From Bog-366 sp964501985 (GTDB lineage: Bacteria; Acidobacteriota; Terriglobia; UBA7540): a stretch of DNA of 19,775 nucleotides. The notes beneath the pieces were generated by a model. It ran no database searches. It saw only the letters and a program-made list of their open reading frames with translations, and was not told the DNA's origin. The DNA lies in assembly GCA_964501985.1 (NCBI GenBank), contig CAZCVY010000120.1:1-19775 (forward strand). Direction: 5' to 3'. Positions 6,187 to 13,448 of this stretch are shown here, one piece after another. Numbering within the stretch: position 1 is the stretch's first letter; every line of letters begins with the position of its first letter. The translations under genes were made by a program, and so were the position numbers.

Positions 6187-7542
6187 ATGTCCTCTAAACC
6201 TGAACTCTTTGGCACTGACGGTATTCGCGGCGTAGCAGGGGAATATCCCTTGGATCAAGTCACGGTTCTCATGATTGGAAGCGCGTTGGGAACGGTTCTC
6301 AAGAGGTCATCAAGCCCTGTTCGTGTGGTCCTGGGAAAGGACACCCGCGAGTCAAACGAGTGGATTTCCCACGCCCTCGCGAGCGGGATTGCTTCCACCG
6401 GCGCCCAAGTGTGTGACGCCGGGATCATTACCACGCCCGGGGTAGCTTTCCTCACCCGCCAGCATGAATTTTCCGCCGGCGTGATGATCTCCGCCTCGCA
6501 CAATCCTTATCAGGACAACGGCATCAAGGTTTTCTCCTCGGCCGGGACAAAGTTAGCGGAGGCCCAGGAGTTGGAAATTGAACGCCAGCTTAAGGATCTT
6601 GCCGAGTTGCCTGACTTTCAGGAGAACGCCGCACAAGATGTTTCGCGCTGGGTGGAAGGCTACGTCGAACACCTAGCGAGTCTGATTCCGGCGGGACACG
6701 ACTTCTCCCGGTATCGTCTGGTGGTGGACTGCGCCAATGGTGCGGCGAGCCGCGTGGCGCCTCTGCTTCTTGGTCAGCTAGGGATAGAGGGTCATCTGCT
6801 GAATGCGGAACCCAACGGACGGAACATCAACCTGTGCTGCGGCTCACTTCATCCGGAGGGGCTGGTGGAGGCCACGCGCGCGTCAGGCGCCGACCTGGGA
6901 GTGGCGTTCGATGGCGACGCCGACCGCGCCATGTTCGCCACCCGCGAGGGCCGCTTGGCCGATGGGGACCACGTGCTCCATGCTATTGCCCCCTTTCTCG
7001 CGCGGCATGGCAACCTGAAGGGCAGCGCGGTGGTCGGCACGCTGATGACCAACCTCGCACTGGAACAGGCCTTGGCTCGTCAGGGCATCGGACTGAAGCG
7101 CACCGCGGTCGGCGACAAGTACGTCCTGGAAGAAATGTTGCGCTCAGGCATTTCGTTGGGAGGAGAGCCCTCCGGCCACATTATCTTTGCTGACCTTTCG
7201 CTCGCGGGCGACGGAATGATCACGCTGCTCGAGGTCCTGCGGTTGCTGGCCGAGACGGGGCAGCCATTCGGCGAGTTGCTGCGCGGTTACCAACCCTTCC
7301 CGCAATTGATTCGCAATGTGCGCGTGGCAGAAAAGCCCCCCCTGGAATCGATCCCGACCGTCCGAAAAACCATCGTCGAATGCTGCACAGAATTGGGCGA
7401 GCGCGGCCGCGTGGTCGTACGATACTCCGGCACCGAGCCCTTGGCGCGAGTCATGGTGGAAGGTGCAGACGCCCAAGCCGTCGAAGACCACACCCTGCGC
7501 ATTGCCTCGGCGATCGAGTTGGCTATTGGATCTGGTCATTGA
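6187..7542 (+). CDS. glmM: Phosphoglucosamine mutase
   Basis: GlmM interconverts glucosamine-6-phosphate and glucosamine-1-phosphate in the cytoplasm, the step before GlmU in UDP-GlcNAc synthesis for peptidoglycan and lipopolysaccharide. All alpha-D-phosphohexomutase motifs are intact: the phosphoserine loop ISASHNPYQDNGIKVF with S104, the metal-binding DGDADR (242-247), the substrate loop GEPSGH (326-331) and the C-terminal phosphate-binding RYSGTEP (412-418). At 451 residues it matches the usual ~445. The reading frame is open upstream to an ATG at 6070 and includes one at 6175, but the family begins with a short lead to LFGTDGIRG, so 6187 is the best start (6175 possible). It is a single gene, divergent from the propeller operon. 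Confidence 0.96.
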   Translation: MSSKPELFGTDGIRGVAGEYPLDQVTVLMIGSALGTVLKRSSSPVRVVLGKDTRESNEWISHALASGIASTGAQVCDAGIITTPGVAFLTRQHEFSAGVMISASHNPYQDNGIKVFSSAGTKLAEAQELEIERQLKDLAELPDFQENAAQDVSRWVEGYVEHLASLIPAGHDFSRYRLVVDCANGAASRVAPLLLGQLGIEGHLLNAEPNGRNINLCCGSLHPEGLVEATRASGADLGVAFDGDADRAMFATREGRLADGDHVLHAIAPFLARHGNLKGSAVVGTLMTNLALEQALARQGIGLKRTAVGDKYVLEEMLRSGISLGGEPSGHIIFADLSLAGDGMITLLEVLRLLAETGQPFGELLRGYQPFPQLIRNVRVAEKPPLESIPTVRKTIVECCTELGERGRVVVRYSGTEPLARVMVEGADAQAVEDHTLRIASAIELAIGSGH

Positions 7543-7566
7543 ATCACCGGGCCATCGGGTGATTGA
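7542..7566. repeat. Intergenic repeat, left arm of an inverted pair
   Basis: This 25-nt unit, which starts at the glmM stop and has the core ccgggccatcgggt (7547-7560), is repeated in reverse complement at 7675-7699 with 22 of 25 positions identical. The two arms enclose ~108 bp of non-coding sequence. The units themselves contain short gatgg/ccgatg iterations typical of multi-copy intergenic elements. Confidence 0.6.
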
Positions 7567-7598
7567 AAGGCTGTCCTTGGTCAGTGGTCCGTCGTCAG

Positions 7599-7618
7599 TT
7601 GCAAGTGAATTTGCAACA
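7599..7618. repeat. Small inverted repeat between the arms
   Basis: gttgcaa (7599-7605) and ttgcaac (7612-7618) form a 7-bp stem with a 6-nt loop. There is no U tract. It sits between the two arms of the larger inverted pair; no function is evident. Confidence 0.4.
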
Positions 7619-7657
7619 TTGGAGAGATGAGCCCCAGAGGATCGGTAGCTGGTTGCG

Positions 7658-7677
7658 GACCGCAGGGTCTTTTTTCA
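7658..7677 (+). terminator. Weak possible terminator after glmM
   Basis: gacc (7658-7661) can pair with ggtc (7666-7669) with a GCAG loop, followed by a run of six T (7670-7675). The stem is only 4-5 bp, so this is a weak candidate for ending the glmM transcript. The U tract is the main support. Confidence 0.25.
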
Positions 7678-7699
7678 ATGACCCGATGGCCCGATGAAT
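7675..7699. repeat. Intergenic repeat, right arm of an inverted pair
   Basis: Reverse-complement partner of the unit at 7542-7566 (22 of 25 identical). It is followed by the similar shorter words gatgaataaatgatccaatgattc up to the start of the next small gene, suggesting a decaying repeat cluster. Confidence 0.6.
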
Positions 7700-7717
7700 A
7701 AATGATCCAATGATTCT

Positions 7718-7927
7718 ATGAGCAACCCGTTCAACGTGCTGAAACCGTGGAAGCCCGGAGACACTCGGGAGATCCCGGAGCGAAAGCTGAAGCAAATTCG
7801 CCTGGACGGGAAGTATGACTCCTACTCGCAGACCTACGCCCTTGATGGATGGCAATGGAAGATCCAGGGACAACTCAGTCACCCCTCCGGTGATACCATC
7901 TACACGCTCGTTTGTGTTGACGAGTGA
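7718..7927 (+). CDS. Small protein of unknown function (69 aa)
   Basis: A 69-residue open frame, MSNPFNVLKPWKPGDTREIP at its start and LVCVDE at its end. I do not recognise a family. Third codon positions are strongly G/C as in neighbouring genes, and composition is balanced with Trp, Tyr and Asp in plausible soluble-protein proportions, which supports real coding. There is no signal peptide, membrane segment or metal motif. The central part (LDGKYDSYSQTYALDGWQWKI) reads as alternating beta strands. No clear ribosome-binding site precedes the ATG, and the upstream sequence is repeat-derived, so the start or even expression is uncertain. Confidence 0.55.
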   Translation: MSNPFNVLKPWKPGDTREIPERKLKQIRLDGKYDSYSQTYALDGWQWKIQGQLSHPSGDTIYTLVCVDE

Positions 7928-8052
7928 AGAAAGGTCTCGCCGTGGAAATTAACGTAAGAGTGAATCGGTGGCTCCCGCCGTCTCTAGCAACCTTGCTCGG
8001 AGGGAGTACATCCAACCGCTAAAAGGAACCAGGCGCAAAAGGAAGGCGTATC

Positions 8053-8865
8053 ATGAAATCAACCACTCTCTTCGTCCTTCTTCTGGCAATGGTGATATGG
8101 GGTCTTGCCCAGACTCCTGCGGGTCCGCCGGAAGCTGCAGGGCAAGCACAATCTGCCCCGCCACCGTCACCCGCAAAGCCGCCGGCCAGCGCCCCGGCCG
8201 CGCCTGCGGAGTCCCCCTCCAGTTCCAAGATTGTGGTCCCTGCGGATACTACGATTCCGCTCATCCTCGAGAATACGATTAACTCCAAATCGGCCTTTGT
8301 CGGCCAGGCCATTTATTGCGAATCCATCTATCCCATCACTGTGGGGAACCACATTATAATTCCCAAGGGCAGCTCCGTGCGCGGCACCGTAACGCAGGTG
8401 GTGCGCCCCGGACACGTCACGGGCCGCGCCCAGATTGGCCTTCGATTTGACCAGTTGATCCTTCCGAACGGCACAACCCGGCAACTACGCGCGACGCTCG
8501 CGGGCTTTGGAAGCGAGGGCGACGCGAAGTTCAAACCGAACGAAGGAAAGGTTGAGGGAGGGGGATCGAAAGGAAACGATGCGGGGACAGTTGCGCGGAC
8601 CACGATTCCCGGGGCCGAAATCGGCACCATCGTCGGAGCTACCAAAGGAGTCCCGCTCGAGGGCTTGGGCATTGGCAGCGCGGCAGGCGCGGCCACAGGA
8701 CTGGTGTGGATCCTGGCCAAGCGCGGCAAGGACCTCGTTCTGCCGCACGGTACCAGTCTCGATCTGCGACTCAGCCAGCCCGTAACTTTCGAGCGAGAAG
8801 AGGTCGACCCACCCTCCCGCTATGACGCGGGACCGATGATGCCCGATCCAAAACTTAGGGAGTAA
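8053..8865 (+). CDS. Secreted proline-rich protein with a possible VirB10/TrbI-like beta domain
   Basis: A 270-residue exported protein. A signal peptide (MKSTTLFVLLLAMVIWGLAQ) is followed by a Pro/Ala-rich stretch (~21-58) that could span the periplasm. A beta-rich domain follows from IVVPADTTIPLILENTINS (~61) through IIIPKGSSVRGTVTQV and the RAQIGLRFDQLILPNGT segment (to ~145). These features resemble the C-terminal barrel of VirB10/TrbI (VPxGTxI...L...IPxGS.V.G), but no conjugation or type IV secretion gene is near, so I read it as a stand-alone envelope protein. Residues ~195-235 are rich in Gly/Ala (GAEIGTIVGATKG, GIGSAAGAATGL) and could be a glycine-zipper membrane segment. ggaagg lies 6 nt before the ATG. 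It ends in an 11-nt tail-to-tail overlap with the minus-strand zinc-ribbon gene. Confidence 0.75.
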   Translation: MKSTTLFVLLLAMVIWGLAQTPAGPPEAAGQAQSAPPPSPAKPPASAPAAPAESPSSSKIVVPADTTIPLILENTINSKSAFVGQAIYCESIYPITVGNHIIIPKGSSVRGTVTQVVRPGHVTGRAQIGLRFDQLILPNGTTRQLRATLAGFGSEGDAKFKPNEGKVEGGGSKGNDAGTVARTTIPGAEIGTIVGATKGVPLEGLGIGSAAGAATGLVWILAKRGKDLVLPHGTSLDLRLSQPVTFEREEVDPPSRYDAGPMMPDPKLRE

Positions 8866-9130
8866 AGACCACCGACTGCACTCCCGTAATATCAAACCTC
8901 TTCCGGCATCGCGGATTCTTGCACTGCAGGACGTCATCCAGGCGAGTCATGTAAGATTGCGCCTTGGCAAACTTCGCGCGGTCGCGTTCATCCGCACCGC
9001 CACGCAATGCCTTCTTCTTGGTCCGCACCAGCCATCGGATTTCGTAGGTATCCGATTGCCGACAGTGCAGACAGGAGAGGTTGGCAGGCTTTCGAGTTTC
9101 TTTTTCGTCAAAAAAGTCGCGTTCATCCAT
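8855..9130 (-). CDS. Small zinc-ribbon-like protein
   Basis: A 91-residue protein with two cysteine pairs, CLHC (20-23) and CKNPRC (70-75), separated by a basic helix-rich middle (VRTKKKALRGGADERDRAKFA). This spacing fits one structural zinc site in a zinc-ribbon fold, as in small nucleic-acid-binding or adaptor proteins, but the family is not one I can name. The start at 9130 has no clear Shine-Dalgarno site (a run of C stands before it), so the start is uncertain. Its 3' end overlaps the convergent secreted protein by 11 nt, so the two transcripts would form an antisense overlap. Confidence 0.7.
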   Translation of the reverse strand: MDERDFFDEKETRKPANLSCLHCRQSDTYEIRWLVRTKKKALRGGADERDRAKFAKAQSYMTRLDDVLQCKNPRCRKRFDITGVQSVVFTP

Positions 9131-9171
9131 AGGGGGGTTATTCTAGCCCTAATTACTCACAAAGGCCATCA

Positions 9172-9195
9172 CAGTGTTTGAGGCAGTGTTTGAGG
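9172..9195. repeat. Tandem 12-bp duplication
   Basis: cagtgtttgagg occurs twice in direct succession (9172-9183 and 9184-9195) in the gap between thrB and the zinc-ribbon gene. It is a perfect two-copy tandem repeat, probably a replication-slippage duplication. Confidence 0.7.
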
Positions 9196-9213
9196 CGATG
9201 TCGGTAGGGATGT

Positions 9214-10122
9214 TCAGTCGAGAAGTATCCAGCCCTTGGCCCCGCGATTATCCGCAGCCACGGTGTAGGTGTGGGCCTTCACTTGTTTCTCACCGAGAGT
9301 TTTTTGGATCAACTCGCCGATGGCGACCGTGTCACCACGAGTAAAAGCCAATAGGGAAGGCCCCGCGCCGCTCAAGCAGATGCCCAGCAGGTCGGGATGC
9401 TTTAAAGCGAGCACTTCCGGCAGACCCGGCACCAGATGGGACCGGAAGGGTTGATGCCAGTGGTCATCGAAAAAGCACCGGTGCAAATCCGCCTTGCCGG
9501 AAAAAAGTTGCGCCGTCAGAACTGCCGCTCGTTGCAAATTATGTACAGCGTCAGCCCGCGAGTACTTCTCGGGCAAAACCTTGCGCGCCTCCTCGGTGGG
9601 CAGTGCGTAGTCAGGCGCCACCAGCACCAGCCCCAGCGGTTCGGGAACCGGGCACGAGTAACTCTTCACGCCGCCGGCGGATTCGACGGCTACGGTGAAT
9701 CCACCGTGCCATGCGGCGGCCACGTTGTCGGGGTGGCCTTCGCGCTGTGCGGCGAGTGACACGATTTCTTCGTCGAACAGGGTGCGGTCGGCAAGCCTGT
9801 AGCTTGCCGCGAGCGCGCCCACGATCGCCGCGGCGCTTGATCCCACTCCGGCGCCCACCGGAATTTGATTATCTATTTCCAATTGGTAGCCGCGAGTCAC
9901 TCCCCAAGCGCGAAGCGTTTCGCCCATCGTGCGCGCGATCAGGTTATCCGAGCCTGTCGATACGCGATCGGAATTGACACCTTGGTAATGGACCACAACA
10001 TCGCGGTCCGTGCGCGCGGTGACGCGGATATCAAGGTAAACGTTCAAAGCGAGCGCGCCACAGTCGAATAGACATCCGAGGTTTGCGGCCGTGGCAGGCA
10101 CACGAACTGAAATTCGCTCCAT
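9214..10122 (-). CDS. thrB: Homoserine kinase
   Basis: ThrB phosphorylates homoserine with ATP to give O-phosphohomoserine, the substrate of the ThrC encoded at the head of the same operon. It is a GHMP-family kinase: the N-terminal RVPATAANLG (7-16) and the ATP-binding glycine-rich loop PVGAGVGSSAA (88-98) are both present, and the C-terminal CLSGAGPSLLAFT is the third GHMP motif. At 302 residues it has the normal length. The frame is open to 10251, but that would overlap the metW end and add 43 residues absent from the family, so the ATG at 10122 is chosen. No strong ribosome-binding site is seen (ggaacgga ~15 nt upstream). It is the last gene of the thrC-metY-metX-metW-thrB set, 103 nt after metW. 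Confidence 0.95.
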   Translation of the reverse strand: MERISVRVPATAANLGCLFDCGALALNVYLDIRVTARTDRDVVVHYQGVNSDRVSTGSDNLIARTMGETLRAWGVTRGYQLEIDNQIPVGAGVGSSAAAIVGALAASYRLADRTLFDEEIVSLAAQREGHPDNVAAAWHGGFTVAVESAGGVKSYSCPVPEPLGLVLVAPDYALPTEEARKVLPEKYSRADAVHNLQRAAVLTAQLFSGKADLHRCFFDDHWHQPFRSHLVPGLPEVLALKHPDLLGICLSGAGPSLLAFTRGDTVAIGELIQKTLGEKQVKAHTYTVAADNRGAKGWILLD

Positions 10123-10225
10123 GATCGGCCAAATCCGTTCCGAAAGAGATTCACCATGATAAGCGACGCAGGGGATAATCGGCAACGATCGAATGGGATC
10201 GAAATGGGATGGGGCGCCTAAAGAG

Positions 10226-10912
10226 TTAATGAGATGGGTACGGATTTGCAATCATCTCCGGGCCTGCTTCCAAGACGAAAATGGCAGAATCGGCACGCAG
10301 GTTGGGGAAAAAATGAACCTCACTTCGCCGGCCGGGACCCGGTGTGCGAAGGGGTATTTCCTGGAGAATATGTAATCCGGCTTTGCGGCAAAACTGGCGG
10401 AAGTCGAAGATCGTCGTCAGGTGAATATTGAGGGTTTCATACCATTCGTGGGGCAGCTTCCCCGTTTTCGGCATGCGGCCATGGCGAAAGAGCTGCCAGC
10501 GTATCGGCCAGTGGGCAAAATTTGGGAAGCTCACGATGCAGCGCTTGCCCACGCGCGCCATTTCCCGGATCAGTAGCAGGGGACGGTGCAGGACCTGGAT
10601 GGTATTGGTGAGGATGACGTCGTCGATGGACTTGTCGGGATAATTCGCCAGCCCTTCATCAAGATCCCCGTGCTGAACGTTGAATAAACCCTTGGCGACG
10701 CAAGCCTGGATGCACTCCTCCGACAGCTCAATGCCCTCGGGCCGAACCTTCTTCATAACCTTCAGGGCCAGGAGTAAGTCTCCCTCGCCGCACCCGAGGT
10801 CCAACACCCGCGAGCCCTCCGCGATAAGATCCATAATCACGCGGTGCTCCGGCAGCAGCCGCACGACGGTGGCGCCATCATCGAGCCGGACCTCTTCGCC
10901 CAAGCTGCCCAT
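10226..10912 (-). CDS. metW: Methionine biosynthesis protein MetW (methyltransferase fold)
   Basis: A 228-residue class I methyltransferase-fold protein. The SAM-binding motif VLDLGCGEGDLL (36-47) is intact, followed by the acidic end of strand 2 (GIELSEE, 60-66) and the MetW signature VSFPNFAHWPIRWQL (127-141). MetW is nearly always encoded next to metX and is needed with it for acylation of homoserine in several bacteria; whether it has methyltransferase activity is not settled. It follows metX by 3 nt (TAACGCATG), a coupled pair as usual for this family. Compared with most MetW proteins (~200 residues) it carries a slightly longer C-terminal tail. Confidence 0.95.
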   Translation of the reverse strand: MGSLGEEVRLDDGATVVRLLPEHRVIMDLIAEGSRVLDLGCGEGDLLLALKVMKKVRPEGIELSEECIQACVAKGLFNVQHGDLDEGLANYPDKSIDDVILTNTIQVLHRPLLLIREMARVGKRCIVSFPNFAHWPIRWQLFRHGRMPKTGKLPHEWYETLNIHLTTIFDFRQFCRKAGLHILQEIPLRTPGPGRRSEVHFFPNLRADSAIFVLEAGPEMIANPYPSH

Positions 10913-10915
10913 GCG

Positions 10916-12055
10916 TTAGGAAGCCCCCTTCCCATGGGTCAGGAAATTCGAAATCAGAGAGGTCAGTTGTTCCGACTCGAGGAGAAAAGCGTCGTGGCCG
11001 TAATCGGTCTGAATTTCCGTGTAAATGGCCTGCGCGCCCACGCGACGGCAGGCGCTGACGATTTCCTTCGACTGGTACGAAGGGAAAAGCCAATCCGAGG
11101 AGAACGAAATGACCAGGAACTTTGCTTTCACCTTAGCGAATGCTTGTTCCAGTCTTCCGTGCGGCTGGGCGAGATCGAAGTAGTCCATGGCTTTCGAAAT
11201 GTAGAGGTAGGAGTTCGCGTCAAAGCGGTGTACAAAGTGGTCGCCCTTGTAGCGGAGATAGCTTTCCACCTCAAAATCCGTTCGAAAGTCATACCCGTAC
11301 GCGGTCTTATCCTGGAGTTTTCGGCCGAACTTCTGGTGCATGGACTTCTCGGAGAGGTACGTGATGTGCCCGATCATCCGCGCGATGGCCAAGCCCCGCC
11401 GGGGAACGGACTTCCCATAATAGTCACCTTCCTTCCAATGGGGGTCCGACTGGATGGCTTGACGTCCTACCTCGTTGAAAGCAATTCCTTGGGATGAGAG
11501 CTTGCTGGTGGTGGCGATGGGGATCGCCAGCCGGACCCGCTCCGGATAGCTGACCACCCACTGGAGCGCTTGCATTCCCCCCATCGAACCACCCACGACG
11601 GACAACAATTGGTCTATTCCCAGATGATCAATGAGCACGCGCTGGGCACCAACCATATCGTGAATAGTCACCATGGGGAAGTTTAGAGCATAGGGCCGCC
11701 CGGTCTGAGGATCAATCGAGCTGGGACCGGTGGAGCCTTTGCACCCTCCGATGACGTTCGAGCAAATTACGAAGTATTTTCGCGTGTCGAAGGCTTTGCC
11801 CGGCCCGATCATGATGTCCCACCATCCGGGTTGGCGTTCCTGGGGGTGGTTAAAGCCGGCAGCGTGAGCGTCCCCGGAGAGGGCGTGCAGAATCAGAATG
11901 GCGTTGTCTTTGGCCGGGCTCAATTCCCCGTAAGTCTCGAAGGCCAGAGTAATGGGGCCGAAACTTCGGCCGCACTCGAGGAGCATTTCCTCGGGCGGCC
12001 GAGCGAAGGTGATCGACTGGGTCTTGACGATTCCAACCGAACAGTTGTCGTCCAT
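10916..12055 (-). CDS. metX: Homoserine O-acyltransferase (O-acetyltransferase type)
   Basis: MetX activates homoserine with an acyl-CoA, giving the acyl-homoserine used by the sulfhydrylase encoded just upstream. It is an alpha/beta-hydrolase: the nucleophile elbow GGSMGG with S157, catalytic Asp in FSSDWLFP and catalytic His in YGHDAFLLE are all present, with the family block HALSGDAHAAG (57-67) and NVIGGCKGSTGPSS (100-113). Acetyl versus succinyl specificity cannot be decided by eye, though the sulfhydrylase partner fits acetyl. The ATG at 12055 gives 379 residues, the usual length; a GTG at 12079 in frame lies inside an inverted repeat and is less likely. There is no clear ribosome-binding site, so translation may be coupled to metY. 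Confidence 0.95.
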   Translation of the reverse strand: MDDNCSVGIVKTQSITFARPPEEMLLECGRSFGPITLAFETYGELSPAKDNAILILHALSGDAHAAGFNHPQERQPGWWDIMIGPGKAFDTRKYFVICSNVIGGCKGSTGPSSIDPQTGRPYALNFPMVTIHDMVGAQRVLIDHLGIDQLLSVVGGSMGGMQALQWVVSYPERVRLAIPIATTSKLSSQGIAFNEVGRQAIQSDPHWKEGDYYGKSVPRRGLAIARMIGHITYLSEKSMHQKFGRKLQDKTAYGYDFRTDFEVESYLRYKGDHFVHRFDANSYLYISKAMDYFDLAQPHGRLEQAFAKVKAKFLVISFSSDWLFPSYQSKEIVSACRRVGAQAIYTEIQTDYGHDAFLLESEQLTSLISNFLTHGKGAS

Positions 12056-12077
12056 AATTGCCGAGAGCTTACAGCCC

Positions 12078-12109
12078 ACAGCCGACAGTCACTGTAGGCT
12101 GTCGGCTGT
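12078..12109. repeat. Inverted repeat between metY and metX
   Basis: acagccgacag (12078-12088) and ctgtcggctgt (12099-12109) are perfect 11-bp arms around a 10-nt loop. A smaller hairpin (acagt/actgt, 12085-12095) competes with it. There is no U tract on either side, so it is not an intrinsic terminator. It fills most of the metY-metX gap and could affect mRNA stability or the metY:metX ratio; this is inference. The words cagccgacag and cagtc recall the low-complexity segment at 301-331. Confidence 0.7.
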
Positions 12110-12115
12110 TAGCCA

Positions 12116-13408
12116 TTAGTTGTTCCCCTTCTGCGAAGCCGCGAGCGCCTGATCGATGTCAGCAAGGATGTCCTCAATGCTTTCAATGCCGACCGACAAA
12201 CGAACAAAGTCCTCGGTCACGCCAGTGGCCGCCTGCTCTGCCGGGCTCAGTTGCTGGTGAGTGGTGCTGGCCGGGTGGATGACCAGAGTCTTCGCGTCCC
12301 CGAGATTAGCCAGGTGCGAAAGCAGTCCGAGGGCATTGATGAACTTAATGCCGGCCTGCATTCCCCCCTTGATACCGAAACCGAGAATAGCCCCAAACCC
12401 ATTTGGCATGTACTTCTTGGCCAACGCGTGAGTGGGGTGGCTCGCGAGACCGGGATAATTTACCCAACTTACCGCTGAATGCGATCGCAGGAATTGCGCT
12501 ACTTTCATGGCGTTGTCGCAGTGCCGTTGGACGCGTAAAGAGAGGGTCTCAACTCCTTGCAGAATCAGGAACGCGTTAAATGGGCTCAATGCCGCGCCGA
12601 TGTCGCGGAGGAGTTGAACACGCACCTTGATCATGTACGCGAGTGGCCCGAATGTTTCTACGAACTTAAGGTTGTGATAGCTGGGGTCAGGCTCGACGAG
12701 CTCGGGAAATTTCCCGTTCGCCCAATTGAATTTTCCCGAATCCACGATGATGCCGCCGATGGAATTCCCGTGGCCGCCGAGGAACTTTGTCATCGAGTGA
12801 ACGACGATGTCTGCGCCCCATTCAAACGGGCGGCACAGATAAGGCGTGGCCACGGTATTGTCGATCACCAGGGGCACGCCGGCGTCGTGGGCGATCTTGG
12901 CCACGGCTTCGATGTCGAGCATGTCATTCTTGGGATTACCGAGCGTCTCGGCGTAAACGAGTCGTGTTTTGGGAGTGATGGCGCGCTTGAAGTTTTCGGG
13001 GTTGCTGGGATCGACGAAGGCAGTCGCAATCCCCAGCTTGGGCAGTGTGTAATGGAAAAGGTTGTAAGTGCCGCCATAAAGGCTTTCGGACGAGACGATT
13101 TGATCACCGGTGCTGGCGATATTCAGGATCGCGAGAGTCTCCGCCGCCTGACCGGAGGCAGCGACCAGGGACGCCACTCCCCCCTCGAGGGCGGCAACGC
13201 GCTGCTCCAGCACGTCCCACGTGGGATTCATGATACGCGAATAGATATTACCGAATTCCTTCAAGGCGAACAGATTCGCAGCGTGGGTCGTATCTTTGAA
13301 TACAAACGATGTAGTTTGATAGATGGGCACGGCGCGTGCTCCGGTGGCAGGATCGGGTTTTTGGCCGCCGTGCAATGCGATCGAATCAAAGCCGAGTTTT
13401 CGTTCCAA
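12116..13408 (-). CDS. metY: O-acetylhomoserine sulfhydrylase
   Basis: A PLP enzyme of the Cys/Met metabolism family (430 residues, the usual MetY length) that makes homocysteine directly from acyl-homoserine and sulfide. Key features are the N-terminal LHGGQKPDPATGARAVPIYQ, the YSRIMNPT block (56-63), the PLP-contact region ASGQAA (84-89), VIDNTVATPYL (181-191) and the Schiff-base lysine K208 in SMTKFLGGHGNSIGG. The unbroken sulfhydrylase-type sequence and its metX neighbour favour MetY over cystathionine gamma-synthase. The start codon is TTG at 13408, supported by a perfect aggagg (13419-13414) 5 nt upstream and the absence of any in-frame ATG nearby. It lies between thrC and metX, 40 and ~60 nt from them. 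Confidence 0.96.
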   Translation of the reverse strand: MERKLGFDSIALHGGQKPDPATGARAVPIYQTTSFVFKDTTHAANLFALKEFGNIYSRIMNPTWDVLEQRVAALEGGVASLVAASGQAAETLAILNIASTGDQIVSSESLYGGTYNLFHYTLPKLGIATAFVDPSNPENFKRAITPKTRLVYAETLGNPKNDMLDIEAVAKIAHDAGVPLVIDNTVATPYLCRPFEWGADIVVHSMTKFLGGHGNSIGGIIVDSGKFNWANGKFPELVEPDPSYHNLKFVETFGPLAYMIKVRVQLLRDIGAALSPFNAFLILQGVETLSLRVQRHCDNAMKVAQFLRSHSAVSWVNYPGLASHPTHALAKKYMPNGFGAILGFGIKGGMQAGIKFINALGLLSHLANLGDAKTLVIHPASTTHQQLSPAEQAATGVTEDFVRLSVGIESIEDILADIDQALAASQKGNN

Positions 13409-13413
13409 AGGTG

Positions 13414-13419
13414 CCTCCT
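13414..13419 (-). promoter_or_regulatory. Ribosome-binding site fixing the metY TTG start
   Basis: aggagg on the minus strand, perfectly complementary to the cctcct at the 3' end of the 16S gene in this window, stands 5 nt before the TTG at 13408. The perfect site compensates for the weak start codon. Confidence 0.85.
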
Positions 13420-13448
13420 CAAAAAAGTGATTTGCGTCCAGGCGACCA

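Noticed and set aside
8053..8865. Component of a conjugation or type IV secretion system (VirB10/TrbI)
   Set aside because: Resemblance is limited to a short beta domain and there are no other secretion genes in the window.
10123..10251. N-terminal extension of homoserine kinase to an ATG at 10251
   Set aside because: It would overlap metW, has no ribosome-binding site and adds residues absent from the family; MERISVRVPATAANLG is the usual start.
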